Notes: generated from the sequence alone by a model not told the origin. Shown: positions 7,276 through 15,840, counted from the stretch's first letter. The stretch is 26,424 bases of DNA from an uncultured Oscillospiraceae bacterium (GCA_934446565.1 CAKSEO010000033.1:1-26424); one strand, 5' to 3'. Translations and numbers: made by a program.

Positions 7276-8871
7276 ATGAAGAATTTCCAGACAGCGCAGA
7301 TTTTCAGCGACAACATGGTGCTCCAGTTTCAGAAGCCGGTGAGTGTATTCGGCACGGGCACTGACGGCACGAAAATAACAGTCAGCATAACAGGAGATGA
7401 GGCGGCGACCACCAGCACAGTTGTCCATGATGGCAGATGGCTTGCCATGCTCCCTCCGCAGCCGGCGCAGGACAGCGTTGAGCTCACCGTTTCCGACGGC
7501 GAGGAGAGCAGGACGTTCACCAACGTTGCTGTGGGCGCAGTGTGGCTCGCAGGCGGTCAGAGCAATATGGAGCTTGAGCTCCGCAACTGCTCCACCGGTA
7601 AGGACAGCCTTGAAAACGACGATACACCGAACGTGCGTTTCTACTACACGATGAAGAAGTCCATCGCGGACGACAGCTTCTTCGAGAGCGAAAAGCAGAT
7701 GGGCTGGGCGGATTTCTCAAACAAGGACAGCGCGCAGTACTGGAGCGCAGTCGGCTACTACTTTGCAAAGGAGCTTTCCGAAAAGCTGAACATGGTAGTA
7801 GGCATCATCGGTTGCAACTGGGGCGGTACTTCCGCGAGCGCCTGGATGAAGCGCGAGTACGCCGATGGTGAAACTGCGGTGTATTTCGAGGATTACGACA
7901 GGGCTGTCGCCGGGAAGTCCGAGCAGCAGCTCAAGCAGGATTACCTCGACTACCAGGCGTACCACAATGAATGGGAGCGCAAGAGCGCGGAATACTATAC
8001 CAACACGCCGAATCCCACCTGGGACGGCTGCCTTGCCTACTGCGGCGAGAACAAGTACCCCGGTCCGGCTTCCCCGCTGAATCCGATGTCCCCTGGAGTA
8101 CTCCACAAGAGCATGGTAGAGCGCATCGCGCCCTACACGATGACCGGCGTCATCTGGTATCAGGGCGAGAGCGATGACCACCGTCCGCAGATGTACTACA
8201 AGCTGCTGAACCAGATGATACGCAATTGGCGGGACGACTGGAACGATGATGAGCTGTTCTTCGTTATCGGGCAGCTCCCCATGCACCGCTGGGAAGCCGA
8301 CCCGGATTTCAAGAACTGGTGTACTATCCGCGAGGCTCAGGCTAAGACCGCCCGTACAACGGCGGGAACTGCGCTTGCTGTCCTGACCGACTGCGGCGAG
8401 TTCAGCGAGATACACCCCAAGGATAAAAAGACCCCGGCTCACAGATTCTGCCTTGCGGCGCTCAACGGCTGCTATCAGGTGCAGTTCGTTGACGGCGCTG
8501 ACGGCAGCGAGGAGGGCGGTTACTCTACGTTCAACCCCGAAGCCTACGAGGTCTGCTGGAATTCAGACAGCGTTGATGTGTTCGTTTCCACCGGGCTTTG
8601 CCTTGAGGTAAAGGACGACGCGGAGGAGATAAGCGGCTTCGAGCTGATGTCCGCTGACGGGGAGTGGCACGCTGCAAAGGCTGTCCTGTCCGATAAGGAG
8701 CTTTGGAGCGCCGGAGAGGGAACCGAGATAATCAGCGTGACCGGAGTTTCCGACCCGTGGGGGGTGCGCTACCTCTGGACAAATTACACTGATGATATCC
8801 CGTTAAGGGACGGCGAAAATGGAGTTCCGCTGCCGCCGTTCGTATTTACAAAGCCCAGCTACAAGGGCTGA
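7276..8871 (+). CDS. Sialate O-acetylesterase-like carbohydrate esterase
   Basis: An SGNH-fold esterase of the sialic acid O-acetylesterase type (SASA domain), predicted to remove O-acetyl groups from sialic acids or plant/host glycans; the exact substrate cannot be read. The protein is 531 residues. WLAGGQSNMELEL supplies the nucleophile Ser96. GVIWYQGESDD is the second conserved block, and EIHPKDK supplies the catalytic His380, preceded by Glu378 where family members usually carry Asp (DIHP). A beta-rich N-terminal ~85 residues and a C-terminal beta domain flank the catalytic core. No signal peptide is visible, so it probably works in the cytoplasm on imported sugars. The ribosome site AAAGGA is at 7259-7264 with a rather long 11-nt spacing to ATG. 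It is the first gene after the 7172 promoter. Confidence 0.88.
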   Translation: MKNFQTAQIFSDNMVLQFQKPVSVFGTGTDGTKITVSITGDEAATTSTVVHDGRWLAMLPPQPAQDSVELTVSDGEESRTFTNVAVGAVWLAGGQSNMELELRNCSTGKDSLENDDTPNVRFYYTMKKSIADDSFFESEKQMGWADFSNKDSAQYWSAVGYYFAKELSEKLNMVVGIIGCNWGGTSASAWMKREYADGETAVYFEDYDRAVAGKSEQQLKQDYLDYQAYHNEWERKSAEYYTNTPNPTWDGCLAYCGENKYPGPASPLNPMSPGVLHKSMVERIAPYTMTGVIWYQGESDDHRPQMYYKLLNQMIRNWRDDWNDDELFFVIGQLPMHRWEADPDFKNWCTIREAQAKTARTTAGTALAVLTDCGEFSEIHPKDKKTPAHRFCLAALNGCYQVQFVDGADGSEEGGYSTFNPEAYEVCWNSDSVDVFVSTGLCLEVKDDAEEISGFELMSADGEWHAAKAVLSDKELWSAGEGTEIISVTGVSDPWGVRYLWTNYTDDIPLRDGENGVPLPPFVFTKPSYKG

Positions 8872-8887
8872 TACAGGAGCTGATACC

Positions 8888-9127
8888 ATGGAAAAGGAAA
8901 AGATAGACAGAATAAATCACCTGGCGCGCAAGCACCGCGCCGAGGGTCTCACCGAAGAAGAAAAGGCAGAGCAGCAGGCGCTGCGCGACGAGTACCGCGA
9001 GGGCTTTAAACAGGGTCTTGCGGCGCATCTCGACCGCGTATATTACAAAATGCCGGACGGCAGCCTTGTGAAAGCAGTCCAGGGTGAGGTAAAGATTCCC
9101 GAAAAGAAATCGGAGGACAAGAAATGA
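8888..9127 (+). CDS. DUF896 (YnzC-like) small protein
   Basis: A 79-residue protein of the DUF896/YnzC family, small Firmicute proteins of uncertain role built around a helical hairpin. The signature is plain: IDRINHLARKHRAEGLTEEE followed by KAEQQALRDEYREGFKQGL. The C-terminal tail (PDGSLVKAVQGEVKIPEKKS) is charged and probably flexible. The start at 8888 is chosen over an upstream in-frame ATG at 8819, which lies inside the esterase gene; AGGAGC at 8875-8880 is the ribosome site. The next gene overlaps by 4 nt (ATGA), suggesting translational coupling to the dehydrogenase. Confidence 0.88.
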   Translation: MEKEKIDRINHLARKHRAEGLTEEEKAEQQALRDEYREGFKQGLAAHLDRVYYKMPDGSLVKAVQGEVKIPEKKSEDKK

Positions 9128-9891
9128 TAGCTTTAGTTACTGGAGCAAGCTCCGGAATAGGCAGAGATATCGCCCGTTCCCTTGCTAAGCATGGAATAAA
9201 TGTAATAATCACAGCGCGCCGCCGCGACCGTCTTGAGGAGCTCAAAAAGGAGCTCATCGAAACCTACGGAGTAAAGGTGCACATCATTGCTGCGGATATT
9301 TCTGATACTGCGCAGTGCAGGGAGCTGCACCGCCGCGTTAAGAAGTACAGCATCGATATTTTCGTCAACAACGCGGGATTCGGCGTATTCGGCGACCTCA
9401 CGGACACCGACCTAGACCGCGAACTGGATGAGATAGACGTCAACGTAAAGGCGTTCCACACGCTGTTCAAGCTGTTTCTTCAGGACTTCAGGAAGCGCGA
9501 TTACGGCTACATCCTGAACACCGCCAGCAGCGCAGGTTTCTTCCCGGGGCCGCACTTCTCGTCCTACTACGCGAGCAAGGCTTACGTTGTCCGCATGACC
9601 CAGGCTGTACACGAGGAGCTTCGCGCGGCTCACAGCCACGTTTCCGTTTCAATGCTCTGCCCGGGACCGGTGCAGACCGAGTTCATGGACAAGGCGCGGG
9701 TGGATTTCACCGTCCCGCCGCAGTCCAGCGAGTATGTTGCAGAGTACGCGGTAAGGCAGATGTTCGCGGGTCAGCTCACCATTGTTCCGTCTCCGGTGAT
9801 AAAAGCCGGTATCCTGCTCGGAAAGTTCGTCCCGGACTGCGTTCTCGCATACTTTGCGGGGCTTATCCAGAACCGTCGGGAAAGGCTCTGA
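9124..9891 (+). CDS. Short-chain dehydrogenase/reductase (SDR)
   Basis: A classical SDR of 255 residues, an NAD(P)-dependent oxidoreductase with an unknown small-molecule substrate. TGASSGIGRDIA is the Rossmann glycine motif, followed by an Arg-rich ITARRRDR segment that favours NADP(H). NNAGFGVFG is the structural NNAG motif. The catalytic residues are Ser135 (NTASSAG), Tyr148 and Lys152 (YYASK). The sequence resembles the DltE/YqjQ branch of SDRs often annotated only as 'SDR family'. A C-terminal hydrophobic stretch (AGILLGKFVPDCVLAYFAGL) might touch membrane. It starts in the ATGA overlap with the DUF896 gene and its stop is 1 nt before the thioesterase start. Confidence 0.93.
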   Translation: MIALVTGASSGIGRDIARSLAKHGINVIITARRRDRLEELKKELIETYGVKVHIIAADISDTAQCRELHRRVKKYSIDIFVNNAGFGVFGDLTDTDLDRELDEIDVNVKAFHTLFKLFLQDFRKRDYGYILNTASSAGFFPGPHFSSYYASKAYVVRMTQAVHEELRAAHSHVSVSMLCPGPVQTEFMDKARVDFTVPPQSSEYVAEYAVRQMFAGQLTIVPSPVIKAGILLGKFVPDCVLAYFAGLIQNRRERL

Positions 9892-9892
9892 T

Positions 9893-10333
9893 ATGCCGTC
9901 AGTAACAGAAATAACCGTGCGCTACGCCGAAACCGACTGCATGGGAGTTACCCACCACGCGGTGTACCCTGTGTGGTTCGAGGTGGCGCGCACCGACTAC
10001 ATCAAAAACGCCGCCGTCAGCTACGCTGAGATGGAGCGCCGCGGCGTGATGATACCCGTGACCGGGATATCCTGCAAGTACCGCCAGCCGTCGCGCTACG
10101 ACGATACGCTTGAGATAACCACCTACGTCACGCGGTTCACCCCGGCGCGGGTGGAGTTCCGCTACGAATGCCGCCGCAAGGGCAGCCCGGAGATACTTAC
10201 CGAGGGTACCAGCGCGCATGCGTTCGTGGACTCCAAGACTTTCCGGCCGCTCAACTTCAAGAAAGCTCTGCCGGATATTTACGAAAAACTGGAGCAGGAA
10301 GCGGAGAAAGACCTCGCGTTCTGCGTGCCGTAA
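9893..10333 (+). CDS. YbgC/FadM-type acyl-CoA thioesterase (hotdog fold)
   Basis: A 4-hydroxybenzoyl-CoA thioesterase-like hotdog protein of 146 residues, predicted to hydrolyse acyl-CoA or acyl-ACP thioesters. The signature RYAETDCMGVTHHAVYPVWFEVAR contains the catalytic Asp15 (YxETDxxG) and the N...YxxWFExxR helix start of the family. The start at 9893 lies 1 nt after the SDR stop; GGGAAAGG at 9878-9885 is the ribosome site. An upstream in-frame ATG at 9854 is inside the SDR gene and would add a non-homologous extension, so it was rejected. The tight link with the SDR suggests a shared lipid or acyl substrate, by inference only. Confidence 0.92.
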   Translation: MPSVTEITVRYAETDCMGVTHHAVYPVWFEVARTDYIKNAAVSYAEMERRGVMIPVTGISCKYRQPSRYDDTLEITTYVTRFTPARVEFRYECRRKGSPEILTEGTSAHAFVDSKTFRPLNFKKALPDIYEKLEQEAEKDLAFCVP

Positions 10334-10345
10334 CAGGAGGAAGTC

Positions 10346-11938
10346 ATGTTCAGACAGCTCATCGCGGGAATCGCTGCGGCGGTCATTGCGCTGACCGGAG
10401 CGAAAACCAGCCAGGAAAGCTTCTTTCATACAGAGGGGAGCAGTATAGTCAGCCCAGCCGGGGAAAGCGTACAGCTCCGCGGCATGGGCTTCGGCAACAA
10501 TGTCTGGGGGAATACCCTCGCGGACATCGGGCTTCATCACAATGAGGACAGCTTCCGGGAGATGTCGGAGCTGGGGTTCAATTCGGTGAGATTCCTGCTG
10601 AATTACCGCTGGTTTGAGGACGACGAACAGCCGTTCGTTTACAAGCAGGAAGGGTTCGACTACCTCGACCAGAGCATAGCCTGGGCTAAGAAATACAACA
10701 TCGGGCTGGTGCTGAACATGCACTACCCGCAGGGCGGCTACCAGTCGCAGGGAAACGGCACGGCACTGTGGACCGACCAGGAGAATCAGCGCAGGCTTGT
10801 AAAGCTCTGGGGTGAAATATCCCGCAGGTACGCCGACGAGCCGACTATCCAGGGTTACGGGCTGATAAACGAGCCGGTGGTACCGGAGCTTGGCTCCCGG
10901 GCTGAAACGGTGGGGCAGTGTCAGCGGCTCATGCAGCGCTGCACTGATGAGATACGCCTGCACGACCGTGGTCACATGGTATTCGTGGAGCATGTCGCGG
11001 CAGTAAAGGACATGTCCACGGGAGAGAACCTCTGGAACAAGTATTCGACCGACGAACTGTGGTTCACTATAGACGACGACAATGCAGTTTACGAGGGGCA
11101 TTTCTACATGCCGTTCACATTCACGCACCAGTCGGCGGGGGCCAATGTTGAATATCCCAAGCCCTGCTACGCTGACAATTTCCTCGATTACTGGGTGGGC
11201 TGCGTGAGCGCACGGCAGACCTCCGACTCCGCATATTTCGAGAGCGATTATTTTAAGGCGAGCGACGAATACAACCTCTTTGCGCCAGTGCTGCATTCCT
11301 CAAGGCTTGGGAGCGGTTCAGCGCTGTTCGATGATGTGACGGTGACCGAATACGCTCCGGACGGTACCTCCAGCGTGGTCTGGTACAACGATTTTTCCGA
11401 TGGAAGCCAGAAGCCGGAGAGCTCCTGGAGCAGCGACGGCACCGGAAGCTGGACGATGAGCGGCGGATATCTGAAGCTCACCGGAGGTCAGGACGATTAT
11501 GTGCTGACATTCGGCAGCCTGGCACTCCGGGAGGGGTACAGGTACAAGGTGAGCGGTCACATGAGGACTGCCGGGGTGACCTCCGGAGGTTTCGCGGATA
11601 TCCGCGCGGACTTCATGCTTGCGGAAAATGTCTACGAAAGCGGACGGGATTACGTTTTCGCGGAGCTGTCTGATATAGTCAGGTTCGGAAAGGAGAACAA
11701 CGTCCCGATATATCTCGGGGAGTTCGGCGCGGACGCGGAAAGCTTTAAAAATAACCTCGGCGGGGAGCGCTGGGTCGCTGATGTGATGGATTTCTGCAAC
11801 GAAAACGGCATATCCTACAGCTACCATGCATATCATGAGCCGATGTTCGGATTTTACCCCGAGAACACCGATGAGTACCCGAAGCGCCGCAACGAAAAGC
11901 TGGCGCAGGTTTTCAAGATAAAAAACAGAAACGGATAA
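10346..11938 (+). CDS. Secreted GH5 glycoside hydrolase with an insertion in the barrel
   Basis: A family 5 (cellulase-type) retaining endo-glycanase, exported; the polysaccharide is not known. The 530 residues open with a signal peptide (MFRQLIAGIAAAVIALTGAK, no lipobox Cys). The GH5 core starts near LRGMGFGNN. VRFLLNYRWFE carries the conserved Arg82, and GLINEP the acid/base Glu176. EGHFYMPF carries the beta-6 His252 and Tyr254, and PIYLGEFGAD the nucleophile Glu459. Between beta-6 and the helix before Glu459 lies an insertion of roughly 150 residues (about 270-425) of beta-sandwich character, with FDDVTVTEY and GGYLKLTG segments resembling CBM4/9-like strands. No dockerin, SLH or sortase signal is present. 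The ribosome site CAGGAGGA is strong, and CotH follows after 4 nt. Confidence 0.92.
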   Translation: MFRQLIAGIAAAVIALTGAKTSQESFFHTEGSSIVSPAGESVQLRGMGFGNNVWGNTLADIGLHHNEDSFREMSELGFNSVRFLLNYRWFEDDEQPFVYKQEGFDYLDQSIAWAKKYNIGLVLNMHYPQGGYQSQGNGTALWTDQENQRRLVKLWGEISRRYADEPTIQGYGLINEPVVPELGSRAETVGQCQRLMQRCTDEIRLHDRGHMVFVEHVAAVKDMSTGENLWNKYSTDELWFTIDDDNAVYEGHFYMPFTFTHQSAGANVEYPKPCYADNFLDYWVGCVSARQTSDSAYFESDYFKASDEYNLFAPVLHSSRLGSGSALFDDVTVTEYAPDGTSSVVWYNDFSDGSQKPESSWSSDGTGSWTMSGGYLKLTGGQDDYVLTFGSLALREGYRYKVSGHMRTAGVTSGGFADIRADFMLAENVYESGRDYVFAELSDIVRFGKENNVPIYLGEFGADAESFKNNLGGERWVADVMDFCNENGISYSYHAYHEPMFGFYPENTDEYPKRRNEKLAQVFKIKNRNG

Positions 11939-11942
11939 TAAT

Positions 11943-14294
11943 ATGAAGCGATTTATCATACTTGGCGGAGTTGTTCTGCTGGGGGCAGTGGCGGCATTGA
12001 TGTACACGCTGTTCCCGCCGCAGGAAATGCAGCTCAACGCCGATGTCGCAGAGGACGGCGAGGTGTCCGTCACCGAAACGGAGCGAAATACGGTGCAGAG
12101 CGAAAAGGTGAAATTCTCCCTGCCCTCCGGGTTCTATTCCGAGAACATCTCGCTGGAGCTTTCGGCGGACAGCGGGACGATATATTTCACGACCGACGGC
12201 TCCGACCCGGTTCCGGGCAAATCCGAGCTGTACACCCAGCCCATCGAGATAAACGCCACGCCGGAGGTGTGCGCGTCTACGGTAAAGGCAATGTCGGTGC
12301 TGTCCGACGGCACCGATGGCGGCATTTACACGGTGAGCTATGTCGTCGGGCAGGACGTAGCGGAGCGGTTCGACAGCAATACGCTGGTGTTTGTGCTTAG
12401 CACAGACCCGTACAATCTCTACGACTACGAGTACGGCATTGCCGTCCCCGGCAAGATATACGACGACTACGTAAAGGAGCACCCCGGCGAGGAGATTCCT
12501 TATAACGCCCCGGGCAACTACTACATGTCCGGCAGGGAGGCGGAGCGTCCCATATATGTCGAGGTGTTCGAGAGCGACGGCACTAAAGTTATAGACCAGG
12601 CGGCGGGCGTAAGGCTCTCGGGCGGTTATTCAAGAGTACCTGACCAGAAGTCGCTGCGGCTCATCGCCCGGAAAAGCTACGACCCGGACAACGGCAAGTT
12701 CAAGTACGCGTTCTTTGAGGGCGCGCAGACCTCCGACGGAGTTCCGGTGTCGGAATTCGACCGTATAGTTCTGCGCAACGGCGCCAACGACCGCGAATTT
12801 GCAGGAGTGCGCGACGAGCTTTCCCAGAAACTCGCGCAGGATTACGGCTACCCGGTGACTCAGCATTGCACCCCGGCGGCGGTGTTCCTCAACGGCGAGT
12901 ACTACGGCTATTCCTGGGTACACGAGAATTACAACGAGGATTACCTCGCGACCTATTTCGGCGGGAACAAGGACAACTACGAGATAGTGAGCAACACGGA
13001 AAACGCCGAGGAGGGCAGCGAGCGTGCGCTGGAGGATTACAGCAAGCTTTACGCCTACTACGACCGCGACCTTACCGACGACAAGACTTTCGCGGAATTC
13101 TGCGAGCTTGTCGATATAGATAACCTCATGCAGTATTACTGCATGCAGGTGTTCATCGCGAACAAGGACTGGCCGGGGAACAACTACAAGGTTTTCCGCT
13201 ACTATCCGTCGGAGGGCGAGGAAATAACCTCGCAATTCCAGGACGGGCGCTGGCGTTTCATGTTCTTTGACGCGGAGTACGCCTGGAGCCTTTACGGCGA
13301 CCGCGCCAACGCTGACACTCTGCGCGACCTGCTGAAAGGCACGCACATGAGCGGCGAGAGCAAGGCGCTGATAGCATTGCTTGCCCGGGACGACATGCGT
13401 GCGAAGTTCGCCGCAACGATGTCCGACCTCACCGCGAATGCATTCGAGAAGAACCACATACTTGAAACGCTGGACGAGCTGTGCGCGATGAGCGACAATG
13501 AGCAGTTCTACGCGCTGGACAAGGGGATAACCTCCGAATGGGCTAACCGCGAAACCTTTGCGAACAGCCGCCAGCAGATACGAGATTTCGCCGATATCCG
13601 CGAGTTCGTTGTGTTCCGGAATATGTACAAGCTGTTCGAGTGGGAGAATAACACCTACACTGTATCTGTCACTGGCGCAAAGGGCGCAGTAACAACACTA
13701 AGCACCCAGAAGAAAAACGGCAAGGGCATATTAACTGCGAAGTACAACTGCAAATGCACCGTGCCGCTGAAAGCGGAGGTCGCCGACGGCTGGGAGTTTG
13801 TAAGCTGGGAGATAAACGGCGTGACCTACGACACGCCGGAGGTGGAGCTAAGCGCCCGCACGGCGGGAGCAGATGGCAGAATAATCGCCAAGCTCAATAC
13901 GAAGATGAGCGAAACTACCGACGCTCCGCTTCAGATAAAAACGATATGCACCGCGAAAAAGGCTGGATACATAGTGCTCTGCAATCCAAACAGCGAGGCT
14001 GTATCCACGTCAGGGCTGTACCTTACCGATAAGCCGGAGAAGCTCCGCCGCTGGGAGATACCGTCGCAGAGCATACCCGCATATGGCGAGCTGCTCATAG
14101 TGACCGACAACAACAAGACCGAGGAAGCGCTGCGGCAGATACAGTCGAATTTCAGCCTGAAAAAGGGCGAAACGCTGATACTTTCCAACAAGGACGGCGA
14201 CATACTGGCGCAGGTAGCCGTGCCGGATATTCCGGAGGGCAGCGTGTACGAGCTTCAGGATTACGGACAGTACCGCGCGGTGCCGTCGGCATAA
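11943..14294 (+). CDS. Membrane-anchored CotH-kinase protein with chitobiase-like and lamin-tail domains
   Basis: A 783-residue surface protein anchored by one N-terminal helix (residues about 4-23). Domains in order: a chitobiase/beta-hexosaminidase C-terminal-like beta domain (about 52-130, motif YFTTDGSDPVPG); a CotH kinase domain (about 145-560); a beta-rich bacterial-repeat-like segment (about 570-655); and a lamin-tail (LTD) domain (about 660-775, motif YIVLCNPNSEAVSTSGLYLTD). CotH in Bacillus is an atypical kinase that phosphorylates spore-coat protein CotB; many secreted relatives have no known substrate. NKDWPGNNYKVFR (Asp409, Asn413/414) and FFDAEYAWSLYG (Asp443, Glu445) match the conserved catalytic region, with DAE instead of the more usual DxD. 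It starts 4 nt after the GH5 stop, without a strong ribosome site, so it may be translationally coupled. Confidence 0.9.
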   Translation: MKRFIILGGVVLLGAVAALMYTLFPPQEMQLNADVAEDGEVSVTETERNTVQSEKVKFSLPSGFYSENISLELSADSGTIYFTTDGSDPVPGKSELYTQPIEINATPEVCASTVKAMSVLSDGTDGGIYTVSYVVGQDVAERFDSNTLVFVLSTDPYNLYDYEYGIAVPGKIYDDYVKEHPGEEIPYNAPGNYYMSGREAERPIYVEVFESDGTKVIDQAAGVRLSGGYSRVPDQKSLRLIARKSYDPDNGKFKYAFFEGAQTSDGVPVSEFDRIVLRNGANDREFAGVRDELSQKLAQDYGYPVTQHCTPAAVFLNGEYYGYSWVHENYNEDYLATYFGGNKDNYEIVSNTENAEEGSERALEDYSKLYAYYDRDLTDDKTFAEFCELVDIDNLMQYYCMQVFIANKDWPGNNYKVFRYYPSEGEEITSQFQDGRWRFMFFDAEYAWSLYGDRANADTLRDLLKGTHMSGESKALIALLARDDMRAKFAATMSDLTANAFEKNHILETLDELCAMSDNEQFYALDKGITSEWANRETFANSRQQIRDFADIREFVVFRNMYKLFEWENNTYTVSVTGAKGAVTTLSTQKKNGKGILTAKYNCKCTVPLKAEVADGWEFVSWEINGVTYDTPEVELSARTAGADGRIIAKLNTKMSETTDAPLQIKTICTAKKAGYIVLCNPNSEAVSTSGLYLTDKPEKLRRWEIPSQSIPAYGELLIVTDNNKTEEALRQIQSNFSLKKGETLILSNKDGDILAQVAVPDIPEGSVYELQDYGQYRAVPSA

Positions 14295-14311
14295 TATATG
14301 GAGGGACAGAA

Positions 14312-14419
14312 ATGGATGAGAAAAAGCGCAGGCGTCTGATGAGAATATTCCGGGTAGTCGCGATAATACTGGCAGTAGCAATGGTGCTCGGCATAATCTT
14401 CCAGTACGGTCTGTTCTGA
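14312..14419 (+). CDS. 35-residue single-pass membrane microprotein
   Basis: A short open frame of 35 codons: a basic N-terminus (MDEKKRRRLMRIFR), then one hydrophobic helix (VVAIILAVAMVLGIIF) and the end QYGLF. This charge pattern predicts insertion with the N-terminus inside. GGAGGG at 14300-14305 is a strong ribosome site at a good distance, and the frame fills most of the gap between the CotH gene and the DUF624 gene. I do not recognise a family. It could be a regulator or accessory subunit of the neighbouring membrane proteins. The strong ribosome site and membrane-protein composition support a real gene; there is no conservation evidence here. Confidence 0.65.
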   Translation: MDEKKRRRLMRIFRVVAIILAVAMVLGIIFQYGLF

Positions 14420-14464
14420 TACGGCGGGGAATACCGCTCAAATAAACAGCAGGAAAGGATAATC

Positions 14465-15286
14465 ATGGGTCTTTTTTACAACAACAACGAAGCCGGCTCC
14501 GGCGTAGCAAAGCGGGGCAAGCAGAAAAAGCCGTTCTTCCGGTTCTGGGAAATGTTCGCGAATAAATTCTGGACGTTCTTCAAGATCAATCTGATCTACG
14601 TTCTGTTCTGCCTGCCGGTAGTGACATTCGGTCCGGCGACTGCGGCTATGACTTCGCTCATGCGCAACATCTACCTTGAAAAGCCGCAGTTCATCTTCCA
14701 CGATTTCTGGCAGGCGTTCAAGAAGAATTTCAAGCAGTCGTTCTTTATCGGTCTGCTGGATATCTGGTTCATCGTGATGGCGGTGTTCAGTTTCTTCTTC
14801 TTCACCGCCAACATGAACAACGACGAAAAGCCGTATTGGCTCTATTATGCGATGGTCATGGCAGTGGAGATCGTTATTCTGCTGATGAATTTCTACATAT
14901 TCCCGCAGATAGTGGCTCTGAATCTGAAGCTCCCTCAGATAATCAAGAACTCGCTGATACTGGCGTTCCTGAATATCAAGGGAAATCTTGTGAGCCTTGC
15001 GGCTTTCCTGGTTTACATCGCGCTGCTGGGAATGTTCTTCATTCCGATGCTGCTCATGCTGCCGCTGCTGCCGCTGGCGTGGCTGTCGTTCCTTGCGATG
15101 TTCACAAGCTACCCGGCAATACAGAAGTTCATCATCAACCCGTTCTACGAGCAGCAGGGGCTGCGTAATCCCGAGCTTCCGGATTACGACGAGGACGACG
15201 AGGAGGCTCTCTTTGAGGACCGCGGCGGCGAGGAGGCTCCCATGAAGATAAAGAAACAGGATCGCGGCGGAAAGGTCATAAAGTGA
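14465..15286 (+). CDS. DUF624 / YesL-like membrane protein
   Basis: A 273-residue polytopic protein of the DUF624 (YesL) family, whose members often sit beside carbohydrate-uptake or glycan-degradation genes in Firmicutes but have no established biochemical role. The family block is seen at residues about 28-85: FFRFWEMFANKFWTFFKINLIY, then a Pro-containing helix (LPVVTFGPATAAMTSLMR), then a DFWQAFKKNFKQS segment. About five transmembrane helices follow, and a charged cytoplasmic tail rich in Asp/Glu then Lys/Arg (about 235-273). The ribosome site AGGAAAGGA is at 14450-14458. It lies 45 nt after the microprotein and 1 nt before the next gene, so they are very likely co-expressed. Confidence 0.88.
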   Translation: MGLFYNNNEAGSGVAKRGKQKKPFFRFWEMFANKFWTFFKINLIYVLFCLPVVTFGPATAAMTSLMRNIYLEKPQFIFHDFWQAFKKNFKQSFFIGLLDIWFIVMAVFSFFFFTANMNNDEKPYWLYYAMVMAVEIVILLMNFYIFPQIVALNLKLPQIIKNSLILAFLNIKGNLVSLAAFLVYIALLGMFFIPMLLMLPLLPLAWLSFLAMFTSYPAIQKFIINPFYEQQGLRNPELPDYDEDDEEALFEDRGGEEAPMKIKKQDRGGKVIK

Positions 15287-15287
15287 T

Positions 15288-15821
15288 ATGAGCAGTAAGA
15301 AGAAATCCAGGAAGAATCAGGACAGCGGATTCATGTTCTTTGTCCCCGACCAGGGCGAGGGAGCGGCTAAGGTCATCGTTATCATGCTGAAAGTCCTCAT
15401 GCTGATAGGCACGACGATACTCTGCCTGTGCTTTGGCATTTTAGGTCCGATATGCATATGGATAGGCGAGTACGACCCGGCAGTTACCGAGAATCCCGCC
15501 ATCGTAACATGGCTTGTGACGTCGATAATTTACATTATCGGAACATTCGTCATCATGCTGGGGCATTCCCGCATTGCGTCCATAATCGACTGCGTGGCCG
15601 CTGTCGGCTCGCTCGTCACCTATTACCTGTTCGTGACCAGGGCGCAGGACCCGGAGCTAAGCGTCGGACCGACCATGCTTTACATGCCTGCGATAATCCT
15701 GACGATACTTGCAGTGGCGATAGCATTGCTCATCAATATCCCGAAGTGGGCGGAGAAGCAGGCGATAAAGGCACGGGAGAAAGCTCCGTCGATACTCCAG
15801 GACGAGGACGACGACAACTGA
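15288..15821 (+). CDS. Unrecognised four-helix membrane protein
   Basis: No family recognised. The 177-residue protein has a Lys/Arg-rich cytoplasmic N-terminus (MSSKKKSRKNQ), four likely transmembrane helices (about 28-60, 70-94, 97-115 and 127-150) and a charged C-terminus ending in DEDDDN. The start is 1 nt after the DUF624 stop, with GGCGGAAAGG at 15267-15276 as ribosome site. The acidic tail resembles that of the preceding DUF624 protein (DEDDEE), and the immediate coupling suggests the two form a complex or work on the same envelope process. Other possibilities, such as a generic membrane scaffold, cannot be excluded. Confidence 0.85.
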   Translation: MSSKKKSRKNQDSGFMFFVPDQGEGAAKVIVIMLKVLMLIGTTILCLCFGILGPICIWIGEYDPAVTENPAIVTWLVTSIIYIIGTFVIMLGHSRIASIIDCVAAVGSLVTYYLFVTRAQDPELSVGPTMLYMPAIILTILAVAIALLINIPKWAEKQAIKAREKAPSILQDEDDDN

Positions 15822-15840
15822 TATCTGAAAGGAGAACATC

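Noticed and set aside
9899..11296. A 465-codon minus-strand frame opposite the thioesterase and GH5 genes
   Set aside because: It spans two well-supported plus-strand genes, has no recognisable motif, and its start and stop do not respect gene borders.
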